Positions 61,969 through 64,000 of a stretch of 64,000 nt of DNA are shown one piece after another. The DNA comes from Lachnospiraceae bacterium. Lineage in GTDB: Bacteria > Bacillota > Clostridia > Lachnospirales > Lachnospiraceae. The stretch covers positions 29,450-93,449 of the forward strand of contig JAQYAY010000041.1 of the NCBI GenBank assembly GCA_029338735.1, in the 5' to 3' direction. A program made the position numbers and the translations under genes. The notes beneath the pieces were generated by a model. It saw only the letters and a list, made by a program, of their open reading frames with translations, did not search any database and had not been told where the DNA came from. Numbering within the stretch: the first letter of the stretch is position 1; each line of letters opens with the position of its first letter.

Positions 61969-62350
61969 AAAAGACGGAACACTGACATTCGGCGATTACA
62001 CGCTTGATGAGAAGACAAAGGTGAAGGATTTCAAGTACAAGGGGGATCTGCTCTATGTGAAGAGCTACAAGACTACGACCAAGCTTGAGAAAAATGATCT
62101 CTTTGTATATGAGTCAGAGCCGGGGACAAGAGTCTCACACATGAAGTATGATGACAACTCAGTGAGCTTCAGTGTAGAGGGTAATGCCAATACAGATATT
62201 ACTGTAGGCCTTGCACCAGAGACAGAGTATCAGGTTTCAGCTGCAGGAGAGGATTACGGTGTCATGAAGACCAATCTCGGTGGCAAGATCACTCTGAGCA
62301 TTGATCTGTCGGATGGCAAGCCTGCAGACGTATCTATCAAAAAGGATTAA
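61943..62350 (+). CDS. Small beta-rich protein of unknown function
   Basis: The 135-residue soluble protein has alternating strand pattern (LTFGDYTLDEKTKVKDFKYKGD, RVSHMKYDDNSVSFSVEGN, LGGKITLSIDLSDGKPADV) suggesting a beta-sandwich. Similar clostridial proteins carry the unreliable label 'endosialidase'; no sialidase motif (Asp box) is visible, so I do not assign that. AAAGGAG supports ATG 61943, inside the clpC end, and radA follows three bases after its stop. Confidence 0.7.
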   Translation: MAKDLILSEKDGTLTFGDYTLDEKTKVKDFKYKGDLLYVKSYKTTTKLEKNDLFVYESEPGTRVSHMKYDDNSVSFSVEGNANTDITVGLAPETEYQVSAAGEDYGVMKTNLGGKITLSIDLSDGKPADVSIKKD

Positions 62351-62353
62351 TAA

Positions 62354-63715
62354 ATGGCAAAAAAAGAGACGAGTGTATTTTTCTGCTCGAACTGTGGCTA
62401 TGAATCCCCAAGGTGGCTAGGACAGTGTCCTGCCTGCCATGAGTGGAATACCATGACAGAGGTCCGGGCAGACAAGAAGAACAGGTCTCTGACGAAGGAG
62501 GTTTCCGATGCACGCCCTATGGCGCTATCGGAAATCTCTTATTTTTCAGAGAAAAGAATTTCCACAGATATGGCCGAACTGGACAGAGTACTTGGTGGAG
62601 GCATTGTAGAGGGTTCACTGATTCTGATAGGCGGAGATCCTGGCATTGGTAAGTCTACATTGCTGCTTCAGGTTGCAAGGAATCTGTCATCAGATGGCAA
62701 TCAGATCATCTATGTATCCGGAGAGGAATCTGCACATCAGATAAGTATGCGTGCTAAGAGAATAGGTGAATTCTCTGACAATATGCGTGTTCTTACTGAG
62801 ACTGATCTGGATGTGATAGTAGAGGTACTGCGTCGAGAAAAGCCGGCTGTTGCTGTAATTGACTCGATTCAGACAATGGTAAATGATGAGAGTACTGGCG
62901 GAGCAGGCAGCATATCACAGGTGAGGGCATCTACATCAAAGCTTATGAAGCTTGCCAAGACTGAGAATATAGCTATATTTATCGTGGGCCATGTGACAAA
63001 AGAAGGGACTGTAGCCGGGCCACGTGTACTTGAGCATATGGTGGATACTGTCCTGTATTTCGAGGGTGACAGACATGCTTCATACAGGATCATAAGAGCT
63101 GTGAAGAACAGATTCGGGAGCACAGATGAGATAGGTGTGTTCGAGATGAAGAGCACTGGTCTGTCAGAAGTACTCAATCCGTCTGAATTCATGCTGGAAG
63201 GCCGACCAGAGGGCAGCTCGGGTTCTGTGATTACCTGTACTATAGAAGGCACGAGACCTATACTTTTTGAGATACAGGCACTTGTCACAAAAAGCAATTT
63301 CGGTATGCCACGCAGGACAGCTGTAGGATATGACTACAACAGGGTCAATCTGATAATGGCCGTCATAGAGAAGCGTATGTGCCTTACTATGGGAGAATAC
63401 GACGCATATGTCAATATTGCCGGAGGACTACGCATAAATGAACCGTCTGTCGATCTGGGGCTTGTACTGGCTCTTGTATCGAGCTTCAAGAACAGACCTA
63501 TATCAGATGATGTCATGGCTTTTGGTGAGGTAGGACTCTCAGGTGAGGCACGTTCTGTGAGTATGCCGGGAAAGAGGATTAATGAGGCAATGAAGATGGG
63601 AATAAAGACTATTGTACTGCCTGAATCATGTCTGTCCTCTATAGATGAACCACCTGATGGGGTAGAACTGATAGGTGTCAGGAGCATACGGGAAGCCTGT
63701 GATAAAGTTATTTGA
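62354..63715 (+). CDS. radA: DNA repair protein RadA (Sms)
   Basis: RadA is a RecA-like branch-migration helicase. The 453 residues have the N-terminal C4 zinc finger (CSNCGYESPRWLGQCPAC, about 11-28), P-loop IGGDPGIGKSTLLL (about 95-108), the diagnostic KNRFGSTDE (about 253-261), and a Lon-like C-terminal domain (about 300-453). The clpC-radA adjacency is conserved in Firmicutes. It ends 65 bases before a strong rRNA-type promoter. Confidence 0.97.
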   Translation: MAKKETSVFFCSNCGYESPRWLGQCPACHEWNTMTEVRADKKNRSLTKEVSDARPMALSEISYFSEKRISTDMAELDRVLGGGIVEGSLILIGGDPGIGKSTLLLQVARNLSSDGNQIIYVSGEESAHQISMRAKRIGEFSDNMRVLTETDLDVIVEVLRREKPAVAVIDSIQTMVNDESTGGAGSISQVRASTSKLMKLAKTENIAIFIVGHVTKEGTVAGPRVLEHMVDTVLYFEGDRHASYRIIRAVKNRFGSTDEIGVFEMKSTGLSEVLNPSEFMLEGRPEGSSGSVITCTIEGTRPILFEIQALVTKSNFGMPRRTAVGYDYNRVNLIMAVIEKRMCLTMGEYDAYVNIAGGLRINEPSVDLGLVLALVSSFKNRPISDDVMAFGEVGLSGEARSVSMPGKRINEAMKMGIKTIVLPESCLSSIDEPPDGVELIGVRSIREACDKVI

Positions 63716-63779
63716 ATTGTCTGTAAATGATAAATAATTGCTACAATAGTACAACTTCGAACAATTTCGTAAAAAGTCC

Positions 63780-63808
63780 TTGACTTATGTGATTTACGGT
63801 GATAATAT
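63780..63808 (+). promoter_or_regulatory. Strong rRNA-type promoter
   Basis: TTGACT (63780-63785), 17-bp spacer and TAATAT (63803-63808). The upstream 40 bases are AT-rich, as in UP elements. It drives the leader that runs to the window end. Confidence 0.75.
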
Positions 63809-63814
63809 ATCACT

Positions 63815-64000
63815 TGTCGCCGCGAGGGAGCCAAAACAAAGAGCTTCTGAGCAGCGTAGAACATTGACAACTGAACAGTGAAACAACCTTGAAAGATTTC
63901 TAAGAGAATTATTCGAGTGCAACTCGAAACCTTTTAAGAACAGTAAAGAAGAAAGCTAAGCTTTATCTTGTACGGTTCGAACTTGATAGAGGGCTTAGGA
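63815..64000 (+). ncRNA. Untranslated leader, probably of an rRNA operon (partial)
   Basis: About 185 bases without an ORF follow the strong promoter. The stretch ACATTGACAACTGAACAGTGAAAC and later sequence with GAGTGCAACTCGAAACC resembles leaders and spacers of clostridial rRNA operons. The 16S start (GAGTTTGATCCTGGCTCAG) is not reached within the window, so the identity is an inference. Confidence 0.55.

Noticed and set aside
61943..62350. Assignment of the small beta-rich protein as an endosialidase
   Set aside because: No sialidase motifs or sufficient length; the label in databases appears to be transferred without evidence.
63815..64000. tRNA gene in the terminal leader
   Set aside because: I could not form a cloverleaf with a T-loop (GGTTCGA) and matching acceptor stem; GGTTCGAACTTG near 63974 lacks the remaining arms within the window.

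Overview
This window looks like a chromosomal segment of a low-to-mid GC, motile, anaerobic Firmicute, most probably a member of the Lachnospiraceae (Clostridia). The evidence is a class III fructose-1,6-bisphosphatase, CIRCE-controlled groESL, the ffh-rpsP-khpA-rimM-trmD-rplS block, a Na+-translocating biotin decarboxylase cluster of gut-clostridial type, a domain-permuted GH3 beta-glucosidase like those known from Butyrivibrio and Ruminococcus, and several CheV/FliK/FlhB/FliD-like proteins. Housekeeping genes dominate. I see no insertion sequence, prophage, CRISPR array or tRNA gene. Nearly all genes lie on the + strand; only the partial gene at the left edge, the Na/Pi transporter and a J-domain-like gene are on the - strand. 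TTG starts with good ribosome binding sites recur (trpS, prfC, the L,D-transpeptidase and others).

Layout. 1-8.2 kb: 5' end of a butanol-dehydrogenase-like gene, then fbp, ychF, nrdR, efp, small unknowns, pullulanase and trpS. 8.2-12.1 kb: a Na/Pi cotransporter-PhoU protein behind a possible Pho-type regulatory region, then a FlK-like thioesterase overlapping an unusual nitrilase-HD fusion. 12.2-14.3 kb: groES-groEL with sigma-A promoter and perfect CIRCE operator. 14.4-22 kb: two little-known proteins, permuted GH3, nicotinate phosphoribosyltransferase, HD-GYP phosphodiesterase and RF3. 22.2-25.3 kb: recA-recX and a convergent J-like gene. 25.4-34.2 kb: ylxM-ffh, S16, KhpA, RimM, TrmD, L19, two signal peptidases around RbgA, RNase HII and FliK/FlhB-like orphans, closed by a 140-bp palindromic element. 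34.4-40.8 kb: YraN, radical-SAM-like DUF512 protein, Der, PlsY, GpsA, dUTPase, ScpA and ScpB.

40.9-46.1 kb holds a five-gene biotin-dependent Na+ decarboxylase/transcarboxylase operon: a 12S-like carboxyltransferase, a lipoprotein-OadG fusion, a biotin carrier, the OadB beta subunit and a 5S/OadA-like subunit without its own biotin domain. 46.2-53.5 kb holds a cell-envelope signalling region: a membrane protein, a response regulator, an L,D-transpeptidase and a sensor kinase in one run, then a lipoprotein, CheV and a large acidic membrane protein. 53.5-58.5 kb contains hisH-hisF, ung, a secreted-looking FliD-like Ser-rich protein, and a condensation-type acyltransferase paired with a zinc-ribbon membrane protein. 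58.5-63.7 kb carries a surface membrane protein, ClpC, a small unknown and RadA. The last 285 bases hold a strong promoter and a leader that looks like the start of an rRNA operon.

The most unusual items are the nitrilase-HD fusion with an apparently replaced catalytic lysine, the lipoprotein-OadG fusion within a cluster carrying two different carboxyltransferases, a ylxM promoter that predicts an almost leaderless mRNA, the palindromic element at 34.2 kb, and the regulator/L,D-transpeptidase/kinase operon. All family assignments were made by reading the sequence; no database search was possible.
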